Positions 1-5,025 of a stretch of DNA of 5,025 nucleotides are shown here, in pieces. The stretch lies in the NCBI GenBank assembly GCA_007375925.1, contig VMFH01000046.1:1-5025 (forward strand), written 5' to 3'. Position numbers and translations under genes: made by a program. The DNA is from Parcubacteria group bacterium Gr01-1014_72. GTDB taxonomy: Bacteria; Patescibacteriota; Minisyncoccia; Phycocordibacterales; VMFH01. The notes beneath the pieces are model-generated. The model was not told where the DNA came from and ran no database searches. It saw only the letters and a list, made by a program, of their open reading frames with translations. Each line of letters starts with the position of its first letter. Position 1 is the first letter of the stretch.

Positions 1-594
1 AAGAACGAGCGGCGCTGTTTCGTCAACATAGAGCTTTGAGTTGTATTGGCCTTCATACACTTTATCCCATGGAAAGGGCACGGGACCAAACGAAAGGCGT
101 AAGATAAGTGAACCGGGTACGAGCGCGACCGCCGCCTCGCCGCCAAGTTTGGAGGTGACAAATTTTGAGGGTGAAAGCGTCGGCTCCTGTTCGCGGTGTG
201 GCCCCTGCCCCGTGTACACATAGTCGCTTGAGGTATAGACGAGCCGAATGCTCATGGTGAGACATGCGCGGGCGACATTCGCCGTGCCGAGAATGTTCGC
301 CGTAATTCCAAGCTCGGGATTCTTCTCGTGCTCCGGCGGCTTCGTTGCGGCCGCCGCATGGAGGACGATCGTCGGCTGATGCTTCTCCAGAGCGGCGACC
401 ACGGAGCGGTAGTCCGTGATATCAAGCTCGGCATGCGACGGCGCGATGAGCGTCTTGTCAATTTTCCGCAGTTCAGTGCCAAGGAGACCGGAACCGCCCG
501 TGAGCAGTATGCGAGAAGAAGTCGCTTTGTCGCGCCCGCTACCGCCCGGCACTTCCTTCTTTTTTGTCGTTGCCGCTTTCTTCATACGATTCAT
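1..594 (-). CDS. RmlD-like sugar-nucleotide reductase (SDR), C-terminus cut by window edge
   Basis: Reading from ATG at 594, 198 codons stay open to the window edge, so the C-terminal third of a usual ~280-300 residue protein is missing. Residues 1-27 are a Lys/Ser/Gly-rich, probably disordered extension. The Rossmann fold then begins with TGGSGLLG (residues 32-39, GxxGxxG), followed by an LDITD strand/turn (58-62), LHAAAATKPP (79-87) and VYTSSDYVYTG (119-129). This order is that of dTDP-4-dehydrorhamnose reductase (RmlD) and related NAD(P)H-dependent SDRs that reduce a 4-keto nucleotide sugar. The catalytic YxxxK position reads PSKFVTSKLGGE: Phe145 replaces Tyr while Lys149 is kept, which questions reductase activity. 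A second start at 585 (MKKAATT) is possible. I prefer 594 because it lies 9 bp after the stop of the upstream YdcF-like gene, suggesting co-transcription. No clear Shine-Dalgarno is seen. Family assignment is firm; exact substrate is unknown. Confidence 0.88.
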   Translation of the reverse strand, partial: MNRMKKAATTKKKEVPGGSGRDKATSSRILLTGGSGLLGTELRKIDKTLIAPSHAELDITDYRSVVAALEKHQPTIVLHAAAATKPPEHEKNPELGITANILGTANVARACLTMSIRLVYTSSDYVYTGQGPHREQEPTLSPSKFVTSKLGGEAAVALVPGSLILRLSFGPVPFPWDKVYEGQYNSKLYVDETAPLVL

Positions 595-603
595 TTTTAT
601 ATT

Positions 604-1266
604 CTATGCCTCATGATCTGTGCTCTTCGCTCTGTGACCCAAGTGCGCAAGTCCCTCCTCAACTGATGCGATTGCGAACCCCGACGGGTCCTCCTCGTAC
701 CGGCGCCGATACTCCACAATACGCGCACACTCGGATACAAGCCGGCCAAGACGGGTTGTTCGCTCCCGATGCACCGTCCCCATAAGTCCCTCTATCTCAA
801 CCTCCTCTTCCCAGTAAGTACCGGTGAGAGTGCGAGCGGAAAGCTTGATGGAAAGGCCTTTTTTGAGTGCAACGCCGAGATTGGTAAGGTACGCCCGTAG
901 TATATGCGCCGGCACGGAAATGACAACAGCACTCTTGACGTCCCGCTCTACTGCGGCACCGATAAAGCCCTCGGCCTCATGGAGCGTATGCTTCCCGGGA
1001 AGAACAGGTACGATTGCATTATGGGGCACTCCGCCCCGCACAAGCTCCTCTACAAACCACCGCGCGCCGGGAAAACCCGGCGAGTACGACTCCTCTCCGT
1101 TCAGAAAAAGATACCGCGCTCCCGATGTCTTGAAAAAATTCGCAACGAACGGAGCCAACTGCTCGTGAAGGTCCCCCCACCCGTGCACGAAAAGAGCGTC
1201 GGCAGGAACAACATCGTCCCGATACACCTCATTGAATAGTTTGCTCCAGAGTTTGGGATCAGACAT
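604..1266 (-). CDS. YdcF/SanA-like DUF218-fold protein
   Basis: A 220-residue protein with no signal peptide or membrane segment. The order of elements fits the DUF218 (YdcF/ElyC/SanA) fold: ADALFVHGWGDL (residues 22-33) as first strand and glycine loop, RYLFLNGEES (51-60) matching the usual 'SGG' strand, EELVRGGVPHNAIVP (73-87) matching the LxxxGVPxxxI helix-turn, KHTLHEAEGF (92-101) matching the nTxEnA helix, and VVISVPAHILRAYLTNLG (114-131) containing the conserved HxxR. The C-terminal ~80 residues, with EEEVEIEG and an Arg-rich helix, are less recognisable. Family members are little characterised; some E. coli relatives affect envelope integrity or peptidoglycan/lipid-carrier metabolism, and YdcF binds S-adenosylmethionine. 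Its place between a C-methyltransferase and an RmlD-like reductase suggests a role in the same surface-glycan pathway, but that is inference. The ATG at 1266 has no Shine-Dalgarno. The downstream gene starts 9 bp after this stop. Confidence 0.78.
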   Translation of the reverse strand: MSDPKLWSKLFNEVYRDDVVPADALFVHGWGDLHEQLAPFVANFFKTSGARYLFLNGEESYSPGFPGARWFVEELVRGGVPHNAIVPVLPGKHTLHEAEGFIGAAVERDVKSAVVISVPAHILRAYLTNLGVALKKGLSIKLSARTLTGTYWEEEVEIEGLMGTVHRERTTRLGRLVSECARIVEYRRRYEEDPSGFAIASVEEGLAHLGHRAKSTDHEA

Positions 1267-1403
1267 AGGAGTGTAAAATGTAAATCTAAAAGTGAAAAGT
1301 GACAGTTCAAAATGTAAAGTTAGGGGATGTTATATCCCTACTCTATCTTACAACTTTGAACTTTACATTGTAATTTTTCATTTTGAGATTTCAATTTTAA
1401 ATT
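1267..1403. repeat. AT-rich intergenic spacer with nested inverted and direct repeats
   Basis: This 137-bp gap has no credible ORF and is far more AT-rich than the flanking genes. It holds an exact 11-bp inverted repeat, AATGTAAAGTT at 1311-1321 against AACTTTACATT at 1359-1369. Inside lies a smaller stem, TAGGGGAT at 1321-1328 against ATCCCTA at 1334-1340 (one bulged G, loop GTTAT). AAAATGTAAA occurs directly repeated at 1275-1284 and 1309-1318, and AAAGTGAAAAGTGA-type tandem words lie between them. The stem could act as a weak transcription stop after the methyltransferase, but neither strand has a T-run directly after the short hairpin, so it is not a textbook terminator. Similar AT-rich repetitive spacers are, from memory, common in Parcubacteria contigs. 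Confidence 0.6.
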
Positions 1404-2573
1404 TTATATGATTTTGGGTTCCGGTACATGCGTCACCCACTTCCCGCCGCGCGCGCGGAACGCCTGCTGGCTTTTCTCAATCTCCGGCAGATGATTCCAG
1501 GCGAAGAGAACCGCGGCATCCGCATTACCAAACTGCTCTTGCGGTACAATCGGAATATGGACACCGGGATAATACTTTCCCTGCTTTATGGGCGTGTTGT
1601 CGGTAATGAAGGGAATGAGGTCCGGCCCGATACTGCAATAATTGCAGACGATGACGCCCTTAGAGCTCGCGCCGAAACCGCATAACCGCTTCCCTTCTTT
1701 TTTGAGACCATGAAGAAGGGCAACGAGCTTCTTCTTGGAACTCACGATGTTTTTCCGGAGCGTCTCAAGCTGTTTCGGCAAATCTTTTTCCTTCGCGTGC
1801 CACGAAGCAACTTCGGGGCGTATGGGGAAAGTGTCTTTACGTCCGACAAACATCCGTAATTCGCCTCCATGTACAGGAATATGCTCGGCGTCAAACACAT
1901 GGAGCCCGTGGGGAGCAAAGAGCTTGTTCACGAATGAAAGGGTAAAATACCACACGTGCTCATCATACACCTGGTCATACGACGTCTTTTCAACAATATC
2001 AATGAAGTACGGATCCTCAAACACAAAAACGCCTTTCTTGCCTATGAGTCTCGCCACGCAATCGGCATAGTACGCGATGTCTTCAATGTGGCACGATACG
2101 TTTGCGCCGTACACGAGCGACACTGTTCCCTTCTCCAAAATATCCCCGACGACCTTCTCGTTCATAAACTCGGATATCACTTCATGTCCTCGACTACGCG
2201 ACGCCTCCGCGACATTCTTTGAGGGCTCCACGCCGATTGCACGCACCCCGAGACCCTTCCACGCCTCAAGCATAATACCGTCATTTGAACCAACCTCCAC
2301 GACAATTCCTCTCCCCGCATACGGAAGCAGGCGCTTCGCCGTCTCCGCAAAATGTACCTGCATGCCTTTTGAGGTGGAGGAGTAGAAGGCATAGTGGTCG
2401 TGGAACATTTTTTCCGGCGGAATCGTATGGACGAGCCCAATGGCATCCGTTTCTCTGTCGTACCCGACCACCATGTTATAGAAAAATTCCTTGGAAAATT
2501 CCTCTGGCGTCAAAAAGGCATTTGCAATCGGCATCCTGCCGAAATCAATCACTGGCTGTAGGTTAAACTTCAT
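1404..2573 (-). CDS. Sugar C-methyltransferase (TylC3/NovU/TcaB9 type, SAM-dependent)
   Basis: A 389-residue protein, near the usual ~400 of this family, which adds a methyl group to a carbon (typically C3) of a 4-keto deoxysugar nucleotide. Domain order fits: an N-terminal region beginning at FGRMPIANAFL (11-21), the linker PPEKMFHDHYAFYSSTS (52-68), a SAM-binding Rossmann motif VVEVGSNDG (91-99) with GVEPS (114-118), the active-site stretch YDQVYDEHVWYF (199-210), then HGGELRMFVG (235-244). The C-terminal methyltransferase domain has GFGASSKG (299-306) and KQGKYYPGVHIPI (330-342). Tyr203, Glu205 and His206 match the YxEH catalytic set known from TcaB9. Oddly, the N-terminal zinc domain has no cysteine: the usual first CxxC lies before the start, and the second pair (…VCxxCGLVQ…) reads VVGYDRETDAIGLVH. 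The upstream frame closes at TGA 2600-2598, so no longer start restores it. ATG at 2573 overlaps the stop of the preceding epimerase as ATGA, implying translational coupling. Confidence 0.93.
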   Translation of the reverse strand: MKFNLQPVIDFGRMPIANAFLTPEEFSKEFFYNMVVGYDRETDAIGLVHTIPPEKMFHDHYAFYSSTSKGMQVHFAETAKRLLPYAGRGIVVEVGSNDGIMLEAWKGLGVRAIGVEPSKNVAEASRSRGHEVISEFMNEKVVGDILEKGTVSLVYGANVSCHIEDIAYYADCVARLIGKKGVFVFEDPYFIDIVEKTSYDQVYDEHVWYFTLSFVNKLFAPHGLHVFDAEHIPVHGGELRMFVGRKDTFPIRPEVASWHAKEKDLPKQLETLRKNIVSSKKKLVALLHGLKKEGKRLCGFGASSKGVIVCNYCSIGPDLIPFITDNTPIKQGKYYPGVHIPIVPQEQFGNADAAVLFAWNHLPEIEKSQQAFRARGGKWVTHVPEPKII

Positions 2574-3499
2574 AAGTTTGTAAGTCTTCCGAAATGCTCA
2601 ATGATTTCACTGACACCCGAGTGGAGATTCCCTTTTGGGGAGAAGCCGAGGGCGCGGATCTTCTTCGCAACGAGGTCATAGGAAAAACTGTTCATCACTT
2701 TTGAGTCAACGAGACCGATTTCCGTCGATGGTATGAAAGATTTGATGGTACTAACCACATCTTCCACTGTCGCGTTTTCGGTGCAGACGTTGTACACCTC
2801 TCCCTTGAAAATGTCTTTCTCAAGAATGAGGTTGATTGCCTGCACACAATCTTCAAGTGCGAGATATGGACGCTTCTGCTTGAGTGCGGTCTTCCACACG
2901 GAGAGCGGTTGTCCCGTCACCGCCTGCCAAACGAAGCGGTTGACGGCAGTGGAGAAGCGCATCCCGGGCGAAAAGCCGTAGATGGTCGCGAAACGGAAAA
3001 TGGTGAACTGGAGGTCTTTTGTTTTGTAACTTCTGATGATTTCTTCGCCGCGAAACTTTGAGTCCGCGTATGGGCTCTGCGGCGCGATTTCTCCTTCTTC
3101 GGTCACAAGCGGCACGCGGTCGCCATACACGCTTGTCGTAGACGGAAAAATTAGTTTCACTCCTTTAGCAATGCACCCTTCCACTACTCGCTTCAGTCCT
3201 TCAATATTTACTTCTTCCACTTGTGTTCTGTATTCAACACTCTTTTCCGCTTCCGAGAGAGCCGCGAGGTGAATGCACATGTCGACCCCTTCAAATAATT
3301 TATCAAAATCAGCGGTACGAATATCTCCTTCTATAAACCTGTACGAAAAATGTTTGGGTAAATCATACAAAGAAGCAAAACGCTTGCTTTCAAGATTGTC
3401 CAACATAATAATCCTTCCCACCGCCTTCGGACTCAGGTCACGAATGAGCCGCGACCCGATGTGTCCCAGTGCGCCGGTAATAAAAACAGTTTTTTTCAT
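2570..3499 (-). CDS. NAD-dependent sugar epimerase/dehydratase (extended SDR)
   Basis: A 309-residue extended short-chain dehydrogenase with TGALGHIG (residues 8-15, GxxGxxG), an acidic NAD-ribose ligand in MLDNL (Asp34), EGDIR (57-61), HLAALSE (77-83), PSTTSVYG (119-126), the catalytic Y144-x3-K148 (YADSK), then RFATIYGFSPGMR (169-181) and YLALEDCVQAI (212-222). This is the complete layout of the GalE/RmlB/GDP-mannose-dehydratase superfamily, acting on UDP-, dTDP- or GDP-sugars in the cytoplasm. Substrate cannot be told from these motifs. The ATG at 3499 is needed to keep the nucleotide-binding loop. It lies at the very edge of a 14-bp inverted-repeat arm, and a promoter-like sequence sits about 50 bp upstream. 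The stop overlaps the start of the C-methyltransferase by ATGA, so the two are very likely translated together. A plausible job is making or re-facing the keto-sugar that the methyltransferase uses; that is inference. Confidence 0.93.
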   Translation of the reverse strand: MKKTVFITGALGHIGSRLIRDLSPKAVGRIIMLDNLESKRFASLYDLPKHFSYRFIEGDIRTADFDKLFEGVDMCIHLAALSEAEKSVEYRTQVEEVNIEGLKRVVEGCIAKGVKLIFPSTTSVYGDRVPLVTEEGEIAPQSPYADSKFRGEEIIRSYKTKDLQFTIFRFATIYGFSPGMRFSTAVNRFVWQAVTGQPLSVWKTALKQKRPYLALEDCVQAINLILEKDIFKGEVYNVCTENATVEDVVSTIKSFIPSTEIGLVDSKVMNSFSYDLVAKKIRALGFSPKGNLHSGVSEIIEHFGRLTNL

Positions 3500-3534
3500 C
3501 CCGTTAGAGACGGGTCGCGGTCTTCAGTGGCCAT
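3496..3534 (-). other. Possible 12-codon leader ORF overlapping the SDR start
   Basis: On the minus strand, ATG at 3534 begins a 12-codon frame (MATEDRDPSLTG) whose TGA shares ATGA with the start of the 3499-2570 epimerase gene. The arrangement copies the coupling seen between that gene and the methyltransferase, and it would lie just downstream of the predicted promoter. It is too short to prove as coding, overlaps an inverted-repeat arm, and may be chance. Confidence 0.2.
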
Positions 3535-3618
3535 ACCCCATCTTTCATTATTTTAATAATCTCTACCTTGTTTAACAATGCTCATTTACATACAAGCGAC
3601 CGCGGTCTCTAACGGGAT
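3498..3618. repeat. 14-bp perfect inverted repeat flanking the epimerase-epimerase gap
   Basis: ATCCCGTTAGAGAC at 3498-3511 is exactly complementary to GTCTCTAACGGGAT at 3605-3618. After a 1- to 3-nt mismatch, GGTCGC (3513-3518) and GCGACC (3596-3601) extend the pairing. The right arm continues inward into a perfect 10-bp palindrome, GACCGCGGTC (3598-3607). The two arms look like the two halves of one longer palindrome of the form ATCCCGTTAGAGAC-CG-CGGTCTCTAACGGGAT, parted by roughly 80 bp. The left arm overlaps the start codon of the 3499-2570 gene; the right arm lies just past the stop of the 4595-3624 gene. It may be a dispersed palindromic element or a large RNA hairpin. Confidence 0.8.
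3550..3578 (-). promoter_or_regulatory. Sigma70-like promoter upstream of the second epimerase
   Basis: On the minus strand, a -35-like TTGTTA (complement of 3573-3578) and a -10-like TAAAAT (complement of 3550-3555) are parted by exactly 17 bp. They match 4 of 6 and 5 of 6 consensus bases. Transcription would start near 3543, giving a leader of about 45 nt before the ATG at 3499. The site lies in the only sizeable gap upstream of the epimerase/C-methyltransferase pair, between the arms of the inverted repeat. It is a prediction from sequence only. Confidence 0.45.
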
Positions 3619-3623
3619 TCACG

Positions 3624-4595
3624 CTACTTAGACTTTTGTTTAAACATCTTTTTGGTGCGCTCCAGACCTTGCCGGAGCGAGTGTTTCGGGCGCCAGCCGG
3701 TGAGTTTCTGGAACCTCGCTCCCGAGATTCGGACACTCTCCACATCAATCCGCCTCCGAACGTCCGGCCACGGAACGCTCTCAACTCTCCCGCCAAAAGT
3801 TTCTGCGATCGCCTCCGCAACCTCCCGCACGGTATGGTGGTCATCGTGCACCACGAAGTGCGTGGTGCCTACGAGCTTCTGATGCTCCGCCGCCTGCATG
3901 AGCGCCTCGCATGCATCTTCAATGAAAAGAACGTTTCTTGTCTGCGCTCCGTCGCCCCACACGATAATCGGCTTCCCTTCAATCGCCTGCCCGAGAAAGT
4001 GATTCACGAAACCGAACGACGGATCGTTCTTGCCGTACGGGCCGTAGAGGTTTGCAAAGCGGAGCACGACCGTCGGGATGTCGTACACTGTGTGAAAAAT
4101 CCGGTGATACTTCTCGGCAACTCCTTTGTGCGCCGAGTAGATGTCCAAGGGCGCTTCCGGATGCGTCTCGTCCACAACAGGATGCTCCCCGCGCCCGACG
4201 ACCGTGCTTGATCCCGTAAAAATGACGCGAGCTTTTGGATTGAAATCCCGAACCGCCGTAAGAACGCGGAGTGTCCCAATGCAGTTGATATCGGCGTCAA
4301 GAAACGGGTCAATGAGAGAGTGTGGATGCGAGGTCTGCCCAACACAGTTAAAAATCACATCGGCACCAGGAATCACGCGCTTGAGAAGCTTCGGGTCGCG
4401 GATGTCGCCTTGAATGAAAGTTATTTTGTCGACGATATCCGAGAGACTCTCGCGTGTGCTGCCGAAGAGCGGGTCAAGCGAATCAACAATTGTCACCGCG
4501 CCTGCCCCACGCCTAAGCAAAAATCGCGTGAGGTTCTGTCCTACAAACCCCGCTCCACCGAGTATGAGAATCTTCCTTTTCCGATTGGAAATCAT
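3624..4595 (-). CDS. NAD-dependent epimerase/dehydratase (GalE/RmlB-like extended SDR)
   Basis: A full-length, 323-residue extended SDR. It carries LGGAGFVG (residues 12-19, GxxGxxG), TIVDSLDP (35-42, Asp38 as NAD-ribose ligand), QGDIRDP (62-68), FNCVGQTSHPHS (82-93), TGSSTVVGR (127-135), the catalytic Y153-x3-K157 (YSAHK), RFANLYGPYG (179-188) and IIVWGDGAQTRNVLFIEDAC (210-229), the substrate-domain signature of UDP-glucose 4-epimerase and dTDP-glucose 4,6-dehydratase relatives. The usual 'VYG' after the serine motif reads VVG, a mild variation. The enzyme would oxidise a nucleotide sugar at C4 as part of epimerisation or dehydration; the substrate is undecided. It is the first gene of the minus-strand run. 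ATG at 4595 lacks a Shine-Dalgarno, and a weak -10-like TATTAT lies 28-33 bp upstream. The 124-bp gap to the next gene holds another promoter, so it may be transcribed partly separately. Confidence 0.92.
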   Translation of the reverse strand: MISNRKRKILILGGAGFVGQNLTRFLLRRGAGAVTIVDSLDPLFGSTRESLSDIVDKITFIQGDIRDPKLLKRVIPGADVIFNCVGQTSHPHSLIDPFLDADINCIGTLRVLTAVRDFNPKARVIFTGSSTVVGRGEHPVVDETHPEAPLDIYSAHKGVAEKYHRIFHTVYDIPTVVLRFANLYGPYGKNDPSFGFVNHFLGQAIEGKPIIVWGDGAQTRNVLFIEDACEALMQAAEHQKLVGTTHFVVHDDHHTVREVAEAIAETFGGRVESVPWPDVRRRIDVESVRISGARFQKLTGWRPKHSLRQGLERTKKMFKQKSK

Positions 4596-4712
4596 AATCG
4601 GAAGAGTACCACGGAAATATCATAATAAAAAGAGCTCGCGGCTATAATGAACTTCCAGTCCCGTCGGTAATCATGCACGTACTTCAAACTCTACCAAAAC
4701 TCAACTCAAACC
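4596..4712. promoter_or_regulatory. Divergent intergenic region with -10-like boxes on both strands
   Basis: The gap between the first epimerase gene and the recognisable hydrolase coding sequence holds a perfect TATAAT on the plus strand at 4643-4648 and TATTAT on the minus strand (complement of 4623-4628). Neither has a convincing -35 at 17 bp; the minus one has TTCATT at 18 bp. The minus box would give a leader of about 20 nt before the ATG at 4595, which suits a gene without Shine-Dalgarno. The plus box lies about 65 bp before the first recognisable hydrolase codon. An ATG at 4647 gives only six further codons before TAA at 4668-4670. Confidence 0.3.
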
Positions 4713-5025
4713 ATCTCCATCGGTTACACCTTGATGGTGCGGGGGGAACTCAAAAAAGAGGCCAACGTCTGGCGGCCCATGGACCGCAAAAATGAAAAGC
4801 CGTTTAATTGCGGGGACTCGGCCCGAGGTCTTGAACTCGTGGACGGCTGGTTCGGTACTAACGCTTGGAGAGTCATCCATTTCAACTTTGGACTCCACGA
4901 TCTCAAATACCTGGATGAAAAAAAACAATACGTCAGTCCGGACAAGGGAAAGCAGGTTGCGCCTCCCGAACTCTATGAAAAAAATCTCCGGGCCTTGATC
5001 GCCCGTCTCCAAAAAACCGGAGCCG
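4713..5025 (+). pseudogene. SGNH/GDSL-type hydrolase fragment lacking the catalytic GDS block; runs off the right edge
   Basis: From about 4713 to the window end one plus-strand frame reads ISIGYT (4713-4730), ELKKEANVWRPM, NCGDSARGLELVDGWFG, WRVIHFNFGLHDLKYLD and PPELYEKNLRALIARLQKTG. This is the pattern of a bacterial SGNH hydrolase family, probably a glycan deacetylase/esterase, whose members normally begin block I with GDSISIGYT and carry GLHD (here 4890-4901) in place of the classical GxND. Here the residues before ISIGYT read TQT (4704-4712) instead of GDS, so the nucleophile Ser is lost or replaced by Thr. The frame is closed by TAA at 4668-4670, and only TTG 4731, ATG 4734 or GTG 4737 could start it, all past block I. 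A 'GDS' tripeptide at 4812-4820 is in the wrong place to be the nucleophile. The simplest reading is a gene that lost its 5' end. An alternative is a shortened protein from 4734, or a sequence/assembly error. The DxxH block lies beyond the window. Confidence 0.7.

Noticed and set aside
824..1239. Plus-strand open frames of about 111-114 codons opposite the YdcF-like gene
   Set aside because: They are antisense shadows of a gene with DUF218 motifs, in GC-rich sequence where stops are rare.
1321..1340. Short hairpin as an intrinsic terminator
   Set aside because: The stem is only 7 bp with a bulge, and no run of T follows on either strand.
2177..2446. Minus-strand 89-codon frame inside the C-methyltransferase gene
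   Set aside because: Arg/Ser-rich, low-information translation in another frame of a well-supported gene.
3598..3607. GACCGCGGTC palindrome as a rho-independent terminator after the first epimerase gene
   Set aside because: It has no loop and no following T-run on the minus strand; it is better explained as the centre of the inverted-repeat element.
3498..3618. Two-copy CRISPR-like repeat
   Set aside because: The two copies are in opposite orientation, only two are present, and they are too short.
3636..4211. Long 191-codon plus-strand open frame
   Set aside because: It lies wholly opposite the 4595-3624 epimerase gene, whose protein shows full SDR motifs; the plus-strand translation has no recognisable domain.
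4701..5012. Minus-strand open frame of 103 codons at the right edge
   Set aside because: It is the antisense of the plus-strand hydrolase frame, which carries clear family blocks such as GLHDLK; the minus translation shows none.

Overview
The window is a compact run of nucleotide-sugar and surface-glycan genes, almost all on the minus strand. Base composition is roughly balanced in the genes and strongly AT-rich in the gaps. Start codons mostly lack a clear Shine-Dalgarno sequence, genes are tightly packed or overlap by four bases, and intergenic spacers carry imperfect AT-rich repeats and palindromes. To my eye this suits an uncultured small-genome bacterium of the Patescibacteria/CPR (Parcubacteria-like) type. 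That placement is an impression from sequence style, not a proven assignment.

Layout in the direction of minus-strand transcription (right to left): (1) 4595-3624, an extended-SDR NAD-dependent sugar epimerase/dehydratase; (2) a 124-bp gap holding a 14-bp inverted repeat at its two edges and a good sigma70-like promoter between the arms; (3) 3499-2570, a second SDR epimerase/dehydratase; (4) 2573-1404, a sugar C-methyltransferase of the TylC3/NovU/TcaB9 type, overlapping the previous gene by ATGA; (5) a 137-bp AT-rich, repeat-filled gap; (6) 1266-604, a YdcF/SanA-like DUF218-fold protein; (7) from 594 off the left edge, an RmlD-like sugar-nucleotide reductase whose catalytic Tyr reads as Phe. 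At the right edge, on the plus strand and divergent from the cluster, lies part of an SGNH/GDSL-type hydrolase. Its catalytic GDS block is absent or changed and it has no good start codon, so it is probably a 5'-decayed or truncated gene. It runs out of the window at 5025.

Taken together, three SDR enzymes plus a C-methyltransferase suggest synthesis of a modified, perhaps C-methyl-branched, deoxysugar nucleotide for a cell-surface glycan. The YdcF-like protein may act in the same envelope pathway. The substrates cannot be read from the sequence. I see no RNA gene, CRISPR array, transposase or toxin/defence system. The most notable points are the Tyr-to-Phe change in the reductase, the complete absence of zinc-ligand cysteines in the methyltransferase N-terminus, the split palindrome around the internal promoter, and the broken hydrolase.
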